Source: an uncultured Alphaproteobacteria bacterium (GTDB lineage: Bacteria > Pseudomonadota > Alphaproteobacteria > RF32 > CAG-239). From it: a stretch of 53,961 bases of DNA. The first letter of the stretch is position 1. Every line of letters starts with the position of its first letter. The DNA lies in assembly GCA_944390275.1 (NCBI GenBank), contig CALXPL010000008.1:1-53961 (forward strand), written 5' to 3'. A program made the position numbers and the translations under genes. The notes under the pieces were generated by a model, which saw only the letters and a program-made list of their open reading frames with translations, was not told where the DNA came from and did no database searches. Positions 1 through 7,503 of the stretch are shown here, in pieces.

Positions 1-92
1 AAAGGTATTTGCGTTGAAGCAAAAGTTAAACTTCCGCTATCAACACATAAGCCGACAGCAGACAAAAGTATCGCCTTGGAAATACAGTTCAT
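1..92 (-). CDS. Cysteine-rich secreted protein, N-terminal fragment (truncated by window edge)
   Basis: Only the first 30 codons are inside the window. They encode a signal peptide nearly identical to that of the gene starting at 42325 (MNCISKAILLSAV at the start, then a short segment ending in FASTQIP). The start is the ATG read from 92, preceded by a strong AAGGAGG ribosome site. The second ATG-like frame start (GTG, 3 nt upstream) is too close to that site. The upstream promoter and leader match those of the family members at 16843, 38991 and 42325, so this is a fourth member. The mature part lies outside the window. Confidence 0.8.
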   Translation of the reverse strand, partial: MNCISKAILLSAVGLCVDSGSLTFASTQIP

Positions 93-123
93 CACATCCT
101 CCTTTACTTATCATCACGACTCT

Positions 124-152
124 ACTCTAACATATTTGTTGCAACATGTAAA
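124..152 (-). promoter_or_regulatory. Sigma70-type promoter of the cysteine-rich family
   Basis: On the minus strand there is a -35 TTTACA (152-147) and a -10 TAGAGT (129-124) separated by exactly 17 bp. The conserved leader GAGTCGTGATGATAAG follows. The -10 is weaker than the TATATT of the other three copies. The palindrome TGTTGCAACA lies in the spacer. Confidence 0.6.
137..146. promoter_or_regulatory. Perfect palindrome TGTTGCAACA (candidate operator)
   Basis: This 10-bp perfect palindrome sits between the -35 and -10 of the promoter read to the left. The same word occurs at 18485-18494, and in a longer 16-bp palindrome at 11095-11110 and 13174-13189. All four lie upstream of exported-protein genes. 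A repressor site is the inference; no regulator was identified. Confidence 0.45.
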
Positions 153-227
153 TACCTAATTTTGTTAAAAAAGGAGAAAATCGACAAAGTAAAATTTATA
201 TAATCGTTGATAACGTGTTTATTCGGC

Positions 228-255
228 TTGTGTTTTTTTTCTGCCGTTCTATAAT
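228..255 (+). promoter_or_regulatory. Promoter for rfbC-rfbD
   Basis: TTGTGT (228-233), a 16-bp spacer and a perfect TATAAT (250-255) lie about 30 bp before the rfbC start. It is the best promoter-like sequence in the gap after the divergent cysteine-rich gene. Confidence 0.5.
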
Positions 256-284
256 TATCTCAGTTTTTCTTTATGAGGTCTATG

Positions 285-833
285 ATGAATTTTATTGAAA
301 CCGATATTGCCGATGTCTTTGTGCTTGAACCCAAAGTCTTTAAGGATGACAGAGGCTATTTCTTTGAAGCTTATAATAAAACCGAGTTCGAAAATCACGG
401 CTTGTTTTATGATTTTGTGCAGGATAATCAATCGAAATCTTCTTATGGCGTTATTCGCGGACTGCATTTTCAAAAAGGAGAATTTGCTCAGGCAAAACTC
501 GTACGCGTCTTGCAAGGAACCGTTCTCGATGTTGCCGTCGATTTGAGAAAATCTTCTCCGACTTTCGGGAAATATGTCGCGGTTGAACTTTCTCAGGAAA
601 ATAATCGTATGCTGCTCATTCCGCGCGGGTTTGCTCACGGCTTCTCCGTTCTTTCTCAAACGGCCGTCTTTACTTATAAATGTGATAATTTTTATCACAA
701 AGAAGCTGAAGGCGGAATTCGTTTCGATGACCCCGATTTGAATATTGATTGGCGGGTTAATCCTAATCAGGCCGTTCTCTCGGACAAAGATAAACTGTTG
801 CCTTTCCTTGAGGAGTTTGAATCATGTTTTTAG
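285..833 (+). CDS. rfbC: dTDP-4-dehydrorhamnose 3,5-epimerase
   Basis: Cytoplasmic enzyme that epimerises dTDP-4-keto-6-deoxyglucose at C3 and C5, the third step of dTDP-L-rhamnose synthesis. The RmlC cupin signature is clear: DDRGYFFE near residue 21, then RGLHFQ with the catalytic His at residue 61, then IPRGFAHGF. Three in-frame ATGs compete (273, 282, 285). GAGG at 275-278 overlaps the first, is only 3 nt from the second and is 6 nt from the third, so 285 is chosen. The resulting 182 aa fits the family. It overlaps rfbD by 10 bp, so the two are translationally coupled. rfbA and rfbB are not in the window. Confidence 0.95.
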   Translation: MNFIETDIADVFVLEPKVFKDDRGYFFEAYNKTEFENHGLFYDFVQDNQSKSSYGVIRGLHFQKGEFAQAKLVRVLQGTVLDVAVDLRKSSPTFGKYVAVELSQENNRMLLIPRGFAHGFSVLSQTAVFTYKCDNFYHKEAEGGIRFDDPDLNIDWRVNPNQAVLSDKDKLLPFLEEFESCF

Positions 834-1654
834 TGACCGGTGCCAACGGACAGTTGGGTAATGAATTGCGTTTGCTGCTCGATGAAAAAACAGCTCTCTT
901 TACCGATTATAATACTTTGGATATTACCGATGAAAAACAAGTCCGTTCCTTCTTTGCTCAAAATCAAATCAATTTGATTGTGAATTGCGCCGCTTATACG
1001 GCTGTCGATAAAGCGGAGTCCGATGAAGAGAAAGCTTATGAAATTAATGCTCTCGGACCTCTTAATTTGGCGCAAACCGGTGTTCCCGTTCTCCATGTCT
1101 CTACCGATTATGTCTTTGACGGTTCCTCCGTGGTGCCTTATCATGAAAATGACGCTCCTAACCCTCAAACCGTTTATGGACGCACGAAATTAGCCGGTGA
1201 GAAAAATTTATTCGAAAATGCCGATACCGCTTTGGTCATTCGTACCGCTTGGCTCTATTCTTCTTTCGGGAATAATTTTGTAAAAACTATGATGCGCCTC
1301 GGTAAAGAACGTGATGAACTTAATGTCGTCTTTGATCAGGTCGGTACTCCGACTTATGCTCGCGATTTGGCTCAGGCTATTGTTCAGATTATTCCGCAAA
1401 TTAAACCCAATATGAAAGAAATTTATCATTTCTCTAATGAAGGTGTTTGCTCGTGGTATGATTTTGCCGTCAAAATTATGGAGAAAGCGAACCTCGCTTG
1501 CAAAGTTAAACCGATTGAAAGCAAGGATTATCCTACTCCGGCCATGCGGCCTCATTATTCGGTGTTGAATAAAGCCAAAATTAAAAAGGATTTCGGCATA
1601 GAAATTAATCATTGGGAGAAAAGTTTAGACGCTTGTTGCGCAAAACTTTTGTAA
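824..1654 (+). CDS. rfbD: dTDP-4-dehydrorhamnose reductase
   Basis: NAD(P)H-dependent short-chain dehydrogenase that makes dTDP-L-rhamnose, for surface polysaccharide. The nucleotide-binding loop GANGQLG is at residues 6-12. The family segment STDYVFDG is near residue 93. The catalytic Tyr118 and Lys122 lie in YGRTK. At 276 aa it is slightly short of the usual 285-300 aa. It begins inside rfbC, and together they form the last two steps of the pathway. The stop (TAA) is followed by a GC-rich tandem repeat, not by an obvious terminator. Confidence 0.95.
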   Translation: MFLVTGANGQLGNELRLLLDEKTALFTDYNTLDITDEKQVRSFFAQNQINLIVNCAAYTAVDKAESDEEKAYEINALGPLNLAQTGVPVLHVSTDYVFDGSSVVPYHENDAPNPQTVYGRTKLAGEKNLFENADTALVIRTAWLYSSFGNNFVKTMMRLGKERDELNVVFDQVGTPTYARDLAQAIVQIIPQIKPNMKEIYHFSNEGVCSWYDFAVKIMEKANLACKVKPIESKDYPTPAMRPHYSVLNKAKIKKDFGIEINHWEKSLDACCAKLL

Positions 1655-1682
1655 TTTTCTTTGCGAGGGTGCTCAAAATATA

Positions 1683-1756
1683 TCGCAGTTCGGTGTCGGG
1701 GCGGTGCGGTTCGCAGTTCGGTGTCGGGGCGGTGCGGTTCGCAGTTCGGTGTCGGG
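1683..1756 (+). repeat. 28-bp GC-rich tandem repeat between rfbD and galE
   Basis: A 28-bp unit beginning TCGCAGTTCGGTGTCGGGG occurs at 1683-1710 and 1711-1738, with an 18-bp partial third copy at 1739-1756. The two full copies are identical. The unit is much richer in GC than the surrounding DNA. Confidence 0.9.
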
Positions 1757-1857
1757 CAGCGTGAGTTTGCGGTTGTGCAAACAGATGAAATTGAAATGTT
1801 TTTATTTAATTATATAGGCTAACTTATTGTTGCCTCTTCTTTTTGGGAGTTGTTGTT

Positions 1858-2820
1858 ATGGCGAGAATTTTAGTCGTCGGCGGTGTGGGGTATATCGGGT
1901 CTCATGTCGTTTCCCTCTTAATGGAAGCCGGTCATGAAGTTACCGTCTTCGATAATCTTTCTACCGGTTTACAAGCGAACCTCTTTTCCGAAAATCGTCT
2001 TATCGTTGGCGATATTTGTAAAGAAATCGATATTTTTTCCGCTATGGAAGGACAAGATGCCGTGATGCATTTTGCCGCGAAAAAAGCCGTTGCGGAATCT
2101 ATGGAAAATCCGGCTAAATATGCCCGTAATAATCTTATCGGTACCCTGAACCTCCTTAATGCCATGGATCATCACGGTGTGAAATATATCGTCTTCTCGT
2201 CTTCTGCCGCAGTCTATGGTATGCCCGATGTTTCGGTCGTCGATGAAAATACTCCCGTTAATCCTATTAATTTCTATGGCTTTACCAAAGCTGAAATCGA
2301 AAAATGTTTGCAGTGGTATGACCGCTTGTGTGATATTAAATTTGTGGCTTTACGCTATTTTAATGCCGTCGGTTATGATATGAACAGACGTTCTCGCGGG
2401 CATGAAGCTAATCCTCAAAACCTGTTGCCGATTATTATTGAAGTCGCTGAAGGAAAACGTGAAAAACTTAAAATCTTCGGTGATGATTATCCAACTCCCG
2501 ACGGAACGTGTATTCGCGATTATGTTCATGTCTGCGATTTGGCGCAAGCCCATTTGCTGGCTTTGGATAAATTGATGAACGGTATGGACTCCCAAATCCT
2601 TAATCTTGGTACCGAAAAAGGTACTTCCGTGAAGGAAATGGTTACCGCTGTTGAAGAAGTTTTGGGCAAGAAACTTAATGTCGAAATCGCTCCGCGGCGG
2701 GAAGGCGACCCTGCTTGTCTTATCGCTTCTGCCGAAAAAGCGCGGAAAATTCTCGGCTGGAAACCGCAAATTACCGATTTGCACCAAATTGTCAAATCCG
2801 CCTTACCCGAAGATTTGTGA
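1858..2820 (+). CDS. galE: UDP-glucose 4-epimerase
   Basis: Interconverts UDP-glucose and UDP-galactose (extended short-chain dehydrogenase, NAD-bound), feeding glycan synthesis. The Rossmann loop GGVGYIG is at residues 8-14. SSSAAVYG is near residue 124. The catalytic pair is Y140-x3-K144 (YGFTK), and the GalE-typical ALRYFN and RDYVHV segments follow. The ATG at 1858 is chosen because GGGAG (1845-1849) lies 8 nt before it; a TTG further upstream overlaps that site. The last codons and stop are repeated directly downstream (2857-2892). Confidence 0.94.
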   Translation: MARILVVGGVGYIGSHVVSLLMEAGHEVTVFDNLSTGLQANLFSENRLIVGDICKEIDIFSAMEGQDAVMHFAAKKAVAESMENPAKYARNNLIGTLNLLNAMDHHGVKYIVFSSSAAVYGMPDVSVVDENTPVNPINFYGFTKAEIEKCLQWYDRLCDIKFVALRYFNAVGYDMNRRSRGHEANPQNLLPIIIEVAEGKREKLKIFGDDYPTPDGTCIRDYVHVCDLAQAHLLALDKLMNGMDSQILNLGTEKGTSVKEMVTAVEEVLGKKLNVEIAPRREGDPACLIASAEKARKILGWKPQITDLHQIVKSALPEDL

Positions 2821-2892
2821 GATTTTGCAGAGAGGAGGGGAGGAGCGATAGGCTTGCCTTACCCGAAGATTTGTGAGGTTTTGCAAAGAGGA
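2801..2892 (+). repeat. Duplicated 3' end of galE
   Basis: The 36 bp covering the last codons, the stop and the following bases of galE (2801-2836, starting CCTTACCCGAAGATTTGTGA) recur at 2857-2892 with two substitutions. The copy includes the TGA stop. It is one of several 3'-end duplications in this window. Confidence 0.85.
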
Positions 2893-2921
2893 GAGAGAGC
2901 GTGGGGCTTTATAAATCTATC

Positions 2922-3968
2922 CTACCGACTGCGGTATTGATTAACTTTTGCCATACTGTATCCTTTATTATGAATATGTTTAACCTCAGGTGTATCCTTA
3001 TTCTTGCTCTTTTGAATTCCCGTATTTTCAATAAGAGAATTTTCCATATATTCTTGTAACCCGTAAGCATGCACCTCAAACGGCAGCATGGTATAAAGGT
3101 CTTTATAATTCTTGCCTTGCTTATTATTATCTTCATTGTCATAAGCAAGAAGATTAGCCGCACTGCTCTGAAAAATCCTGTCAACAAGTGCATCTCCAAA
3201 ACTTTGAACATCTTGCCGATAATGTGTCCCTTCATGAAAAGGAACCGAAACTGCAAAAAAATTGTCGCAATCTTGCAGTCTATCCGTATTAAAGCTGATT
3301 ATACCTTCATGATAATTCGCCGCATTTATATGCACGTCTTCGGGATAACCTAATTTGACTAATCGTTCGCGTTCTTGCGCTTCGGTATAAAACTCAAGTT
3401 TAGGCGCATCGCCATATACATATTCAAAAATTTTAAGCGATTGTTTTATCACTTCTTTTTTATCATCTAAACTCGTATCCCGCCAATTTTTTAACTTTGG
3501 GCTTATCTCCGGAGAATTTGCCACCAAAGAAGCATAACGAGCGGCTTGCTCTTTTTCTTTTTGCCAAAAACTCTGAGGAAAATCTAAATTAAACAAACAG
3601 GCGCGGATATTTTCTTCATTGTTACGGCAGATATCGTCAACATCTTCCTTCGTTTGGTTACGCGGAAATAAAAGTTCCAAATATTCAACTTTATTCTCCA
3701 TAGGCAGCTTGGATATTTCATCAGGAGACATCGCGTTATACTTATTAAGTTGCTGTTGCTTGAGCTTTTTTCGGGCTTGATAAAGCGGCATACTTTGCTT
3801 CGCGATTTTATTAAATTCATCCAAAGAAATATTTGTCATCTTATTTTCAATAAGAATTTTCGCAACCCGCTTGTTATCTTTGATTGTATAAGGTACAAAC
3901 CGAACTTTTTCATCATCTAAGAAGAACTTGCAATTTTCAATCAATGTTTCAAAATCTTCAACTTTCAT
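2922..3968 (-). CDS. Putative zinc metallopeptidase-like protein (HEGTH motif)
   Basis: I do not recognise the family. The 348-aa protein has no signal peptide or membrane segment. Its N-terminal ~180 residues are charged and helical in composition. The C-terminal third holds HEGTH at 245-249, an HExxH zinc-binding motif. It is preceded by a strand-like segment with FNTDRL (226-231). It is followed by LPFEVHAY with Glu298, a plausible third zinc ligand as in gluzincins. This spacing resembles predicted metallopeptidase domains where a HExxHxxQ helix is followed by an E-x-x-A helix. AGGGG upstream supports the start at 3968. It is monocistronic and converges on galE. Catalytic activity is inferred only. 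Confidence 0.7.
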   Translation of the reverse strand: MKVEDFETLIENCKFFLDDEKVRFVPYTIKDNKRVAKILIENKMTNISLDEFNKIAKQSMPLYQARKKLKQQQLNKYNAMSPDEISKLPMENKVEYLELLFPRNQTKEDVDDICRNNEENIRACLFNLDFPQSFWQKEKEQAARYASLVANSPEISPKLKNWRDTSLDDKKEVIKQSLKIFEYVYGDAPKLEFYTEAQERERLVKLGYPEDVHINAANYHEGIISFNTDRLQDCDNFFAVSVPFHEGTHYRQDVQSFGDALVDRIFQSSAANLLAYDNEDNNKQGKNYKDLYTMLPFEVHAYGLQEYMENSLIENTGIQKSKNKDTPEVKHIHNKGYSMAKVNQYRSR

Positions 3969-4197
3969 TTGAACCCCTAATAATATAGCTCTATTAGGTA
4001 TATTTTATATCATTTTCTTATGATAGACAAGAAAAATAAGATATTCTCTTCTTTCCGCCTCTCTTGTCTGGCCGAATCCTTTTCTTCATCTTCTTCTTAT
4101 TTTTCTTGTGGCTTATTTCTGTTTTTGCCTTGAATTCTTGCGAAAAGTTATTACCTTATGGATAACTTGGTAGGTATCTTTTTGAAAGGGCTTGTTT

Positions 4198-4932
4198 ATG
4201 AACAGTTATTTGCTCAGAAGGTTGTTTCCGTTCTATTCCGTCGCTCTCCTGGCAGAGTTGATTTTTACCGCCTTTAGTATGTTGGCTACGAACGCTCCTT
4301 TGGATGTAACTTTCTTTGCTATCGTCAAAACTTTCGGTGTCTTAATCTTGACGACTACTTCCGCTTTCTTGGTCTTGATGCTCCCCTTCGTCTTCTATTT
4401 GTTCCTCTTGCCTCAAAAATATCAAAACTCTAAACTCGATAAAATCGTCTCTTATTTGTTCTATTTTATCTTTTTGGCAAGTACACTCGGTGAAGAAATG
4501 ATTTCCGCTTATTTCTGGCAAAGCCAAAATCTGCCCGTCAGTCTTGCCGTCTTTCGCCATACCTTTAGCGATGTTAATGTTTTGTTGGCGGAGTTCTTTG
4601 CCTCTTCTTATGTTATTCTTATGTGTTTGGGGGCTTTGATTATTCTTGCCGCACTCATGTTTTATACCGCTCGCTTTACTTTAACAACCGTGCCGGCTCC
4701 CAAATGGTTTAACCGCTTGTTCCAAACTCTGGTCTATGCTATCGTTTGTGTCATGACTTATCTGAATATTAATCCCGAGACTTTAAGCGTTAGCGCCGTG
4801 GCGGCTAATAATCAGCTCTCTGAAGAAGGAACTTATCTCGTGATTAAAGAAAGCGTCGATACTTATACCGATTTGGATTTTTCAAAACCCGAACCCGCTG
4901 GTGCTGTTTCAACATCTCAACCTAATGAGTAA
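4198..4932 (+). CDS. Multi-pass inner-membrane protein of unknown function
   Basis: 244 aa with about five hydrophobic segments in the first 180 residues, then a soluble C-terminal tail. The ATG at 4198 has GAAAGGG 7 nt upstream; the in-frame TTG at 4192 is rejected. The arrangement (N-terminal helices followed by an external tail) resembles the membrane half of alkaline-phosphatase-superfamily lipid transferases such as EptA or LtaS. No sulfatase-like catalytic domain follows, so it may be a stand-alone or eroded version. Only 5 bp separate it from the PAP2 phosphatase gene, which indicates one operon. Function unknown. Confidence 0.7.
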   Translation: MNSYLLRRLFPFYSVALLAELIFTAFSMLATNAPLDVTFFAIVKTFGVLILTTTSAFLVLMLPFVFYLFLLPQKYQNSKLDKIVSYLFYFIFLASTLGEEMISAYFWQSQNLPVSLAVFRHTFSDVNVLLAEFFASSYVILMCLGALIILAALMFYTARFTLTTVPAPKWFNRLFQTLVYAIVCVMTYLNINPETLSVSAVAANNQLSEEGTYLVIKESVDTYTDLDFSKPEPAGAVSTSQPNE

Positions 4933-4937
4933 TTTTT

Positions 4938-5627
4938 ATGCCGGTTATTGTCAAAAATTCTTTGCTCGCTTGTCTTGCTTTGGGGCTTGTGCTTGCTCTG
5001 GAGCATTTTTCTAATCTTGATGTTTGGTTGCAAAACTTTTTCTATGTTCCCGATAAACATCAATGGCTTATTAATCCGCAATTACACAAAGCTCTTGCCC
5101 CTTTCTTTTATAACGGACCGAAAGTCTTTTATGCTTTGACTTGTGTCGCCTTGCTCGTCGCTCTTTGCTCTTCTTATAAGTTTACGCAAATCAGACCTTA
5201 TATCCCTAATATCTTGGTGTTGCTCTTGAGCCTTATTCTTGTGCCTACCGTCGTCGCAAGTGCCAAATATTTTACTAATGTCTATTGCCCTTATCAGCTC
5301 AATATCTATAACGGTTTGTTTCCTTTTGTGCGTGTTTTGGACTCTTATCCCGCTGATTTTGTGCAAATTAAAGAAGGTCGCTGTTTCCCTGCCGGTCATG
5401 CTACCGTCGGTTTTGCCTTTATGGCCTTGTATTATTTCTTTGAGAAAAAGTCTTATCGTATCTCTGGCTTGATTTTCGGAGTGGTGTTGGGGGGAATTGC
5501 CGCCTTTTATCAAATGTTGCGCGGGCAGCACTTCCTTTCCCATTCCTTGTTTAGCCTAGTGGCTTCTTTCTTGCTGATTATGCTCATTAATTTTCTTGTG
5601 CGGCGTTTTTTCTGCCGAAAACTTTAA
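4938..5627 (+). CDS. PAP2-family membrane phosphatase
   Basis: Integral membrane phosphatase of the type-2 phosphatidic acid phosphatase family. It probably removes phosphate from a lipid (lipid A, undecaprenyl-PP or phosphatidic acid). Visible motifs in order are K110 to P118 (KYFTNVYCP, motif C1), PAGH at 151-154 (C2), and RGQHFLSH at 195-202 (C3) with the catalytic His. The CP/PAGH/RGxHFLSH combination is that of a subfamily often found beside phosphoethanolamine transferases. That fits the membrane gene just upstream, but the substrate is not evident. There are about six membrane helices. The ribosome site is weak, so coupling to the upstream gene is likely. Confidence 0.88.
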   Translation: MPVIVKNSLLACLALGLVLALEHFSNLDVWLQNFFYVPDKHQWLINPQLHKALAPFFYNGPKVFYALTCVALLVALCSSYKFTQIRPYIPNILVLLLSLILVPTVVASAKYFTNVYCPYQLNIYNGLFPFVRVLDSYPADFVQIKEGRCFPAGHATVGFAFMALYYFFEKKSYRISGLIFGVVLGGIAAFYQMLRGQHFLSHSLFSLVASFLLIMLINFLVRRFFCRKL

Positions 5628-5716
5628 TATTAGGGTTTACTTTCTTGTCTTATCCTGCTATTTCTGTTGTCGTTGAATTTGATTGTATTTAATTTTTTTT
5701 GAAATTTGAGGTTTTG

Positions 5717-6400
5717 ATGATGTCTCCGGCTTTTGGTGTAATTAAAAAGAATTTTTTTGGAGCTTTGCGGCAGAGAATTGCCAGACGACGACTCTCTCTG
5801 AAAAAGTCTTTTCGCCATGAACTCTATCGCAAATCAATTCACCTCAGCTCTTTGTGGATTCCGGCTCTCGTCTATTTCGCTCATACCGGAATTTCTATTA
5901 CTTTGTTCTCTTTCCTCCTCTTTGCCGATGGTTTGATTGAATATGGCAATTTTAAAAAATGGAAATGGGCAAGACGTACTTTCGGGGCGATGTTCTACAA
6001 AACTTTGCGTAGCCGTGAAATGAAAAAAGACAGATTTCAAGTCTCCGGCTCAATGTATGTTTTTGCCGCCGCTATCATCTGTACCATGCTCTTTGCAAAA
6101 CCCGTTGCCGCTATTGCTCTTACAATTATGCTGACTTCCGATGCTTGTGCCGCGCTCTTCGGTAAGGCTTTCGGTACGCGAAAACTCTATAAAAGCAAAT
6201 CTTTGGAAGGAACAACCGCCTTCTTTATCAGCGCGTTGGTTATCATGATGTTGTTTAATCCGCTCTATCCCGTTACTTATGCCAGTATTCTTGCCGCCGC
6301 GGTGGCTACCTTTGCCGAGATGTTTGAAGATAAAATCGAAATCGATGATAATTTGTCCGTGCCGCTCTTTGTCGGGGTGATTTTGTCTTTGCTTAATTGA
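5717..6400 (+). CDS. Polyprenol/dolichol kinase-like (CTP-dependent) membrane protein
   Basis: About 227 aa with a basic N-terminus and several membrane helices. The segment HELYRKSIHLSS and the later SDACAALFG..FGTRKLYKSKSLEG match the signature of the dolichol/phytol kinase and CDP-diglyceride synthase group (DxxAxxxG...KSxEG). These proteins use CTP to phosphorylate or cytidylylate a lipid in the membrane. The exact substrate is unknown. It follows the PAP2 gene by 90 bp, so the three genes may form a lipid-modification operon. GAGG at 5708-5711 precedes two adjacent ATGs (5717, 5720); the first is taken. Confidence 0.8.
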   Translation: MMSPAFGVIKKNFFGALRQRIARRRLSLKKSFRHELYRKSIHLSSLWIPALVYFAHTGISITLFSFLLFADGLIEYGNFKKWKWARRTFGAMFYKTLRSREMKKDRFQVSGSMYVFAAAIICTMLFAKPVAAIALTIMLTSDACAALFGKAFGTRKLYKSKSLEGTTAFFISALVIMMLFNPLYPVTYASILAAAVATFAEMFEDKIEIDDNLSVPLFVGVILSLLN

Positions 6401-6497
6401 TTTTTTTGCGCTATAATATTTTATCGAACCGCTCTGAAGTCTTAAGAATCTGTGTCGATAACGCTTCTGATTTTAACTCTTGTTCGGGAGATTGCTC

Positions 6498-7352
6498 ATG
6501 AATACAAAACCTGTTGTCGTCGGATTTGGGGAAGTTTTGTGGGATTTGCTTCCTGACGGAAAACGTATCGGCGGGGCTCCGATTAATCTTATTTATAATA
6601 CCGCAAAACTCGGGGCTAAGGCTTATGCCATCTCGGCTGTCGGCGATGATGAACTCGGTGTCGAAATTTTGAATATCCTTAAAAGACATTCTCTGAAAGC
6701 TCTAATCGAGAAATTGCCGTATCCGACCGGAACCGTGGCCGTGAAGTTGCAAAACGGTACGCCTTCTTATGAAATTGTTCCTCATGTCGCTTGGGATTAT
6801 ATTCCGTTAACTCCCGCTCAGACTAAAATTTTGAAAACAGCCGATGCTTTTTGTTTCGGGACTTTGGCTTGTCGAAATACCGTGTCTAAAGAAACGCTGT
6901 TTGCTTTGTTGCATCAACTGCCTAGTGCTTGTGTGAAGTTTTTTGATATTAATTTGCGCTTCCCGTTCTATTCTAAAGCCTTGATTCGCAATTTGCTCGA
7001 CTTTGCCGATATCTTGAAAATCAATGACGAAGAGTTGCTTGTCTTGCGTGATTTGTTTGGCTATCAGGGGTCTGATGAAGAAATGTGCCATGATTTAATG
7101 CAAAAATATGGCTTGAAATATCTTATCTTAACCGCCGGAGCTAAGTTTAGCGTGATTTATGGCGAAGATGAGGTTTCTTATCTCGAAACGCCGTTGGTGC
7201 CGGTGGTTGATACTATCGGGGCAGGGGACGCTTTTTCCGGTGCTTTTCTCTATGCTTTGTTGCAGGGCAAGTCTTTGGTCGAGGCTCATCATCTGGCGGC
7301 AGACAGAGCGGCTTTGGTTTGTCAGATTTCCGGTGCTTGGCTCAAAAAATAA
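6498..7352 (+). CDS. PfkB-family carbohydrate kinase (fructokinase-like)
   Basis: Cytoplasmic ATP-dependent sugar kinase of the ribokinase/PfkB family, 284 aa. The N-terminal substrate segment reads GEVLWDLLPDG, then GGAPINLIYN, which is typical of fructokinases. The C-terminal anion-hole/catalytic signature DTIGAGDAFSGAF holds the base Asp. The ATG at 6498 follows CGGGAG at 6485-6490. The gene stands alone. Its final codons (AW-LKK-stop) are reproduced several times downstream (7334-7460). Fructose specificity is suggested by family resemblance only. Confidence 0.9.
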   Translation: MNTKPVVVGFGEVLWDLLPDGKRIGGAPINLIYNTAKLGAKAYAISAVGDDELGVEILNILKRHSLKALIEKLPYPTGTVAVKLQNGTPSYEIVPHVAWDYIPLTPAQTKILKTADAFCFGTLACRNTVSKETLFALLHQLPSACVKFFDINLRFPFYSKALIRNLLDFADILKINDEELLVLRDLFGYQGSDEEMCHDLMQKYGLKYLILTAGAKFSVIYGEDEVSYLETPLVPVVDTIGAGDAFSGAFLYALLQGKSLVEAHHLAADRAALVCQISGAWLKK

Positions 7353-7460
7353 TCGATTGGCACTTGGCTAAAAATATAATCTTTCTAGCTTGGCTTAAAA
7401 AATAACCTTTCCATGCTTGCTTCAAAATAACCTTTCCATGCATGCTTCAAAATAACCTTA
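7334..7460 (+). repeat. Tandem copies of the sugar-kinase 3' end
   Basis: The gene end GCTTGGCTCAAAAAATAA is followed by four decayed or altered copies: CTTGGCTAAAAATATAA, GCTTGGCTTAAAAAATAAC, and two of ATGC(T/A)TGCTTCAAAATAACC. The last two are nearly identical 27-bp units, so duplication continued after decay. Each copy retains a TAA. Confidence 0.75.
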
Positions 7461-7503
7461 AACGGGGAGGTTATCTTTTGGGGCGGTTAAAGGCTTTTGC
7501 CGG

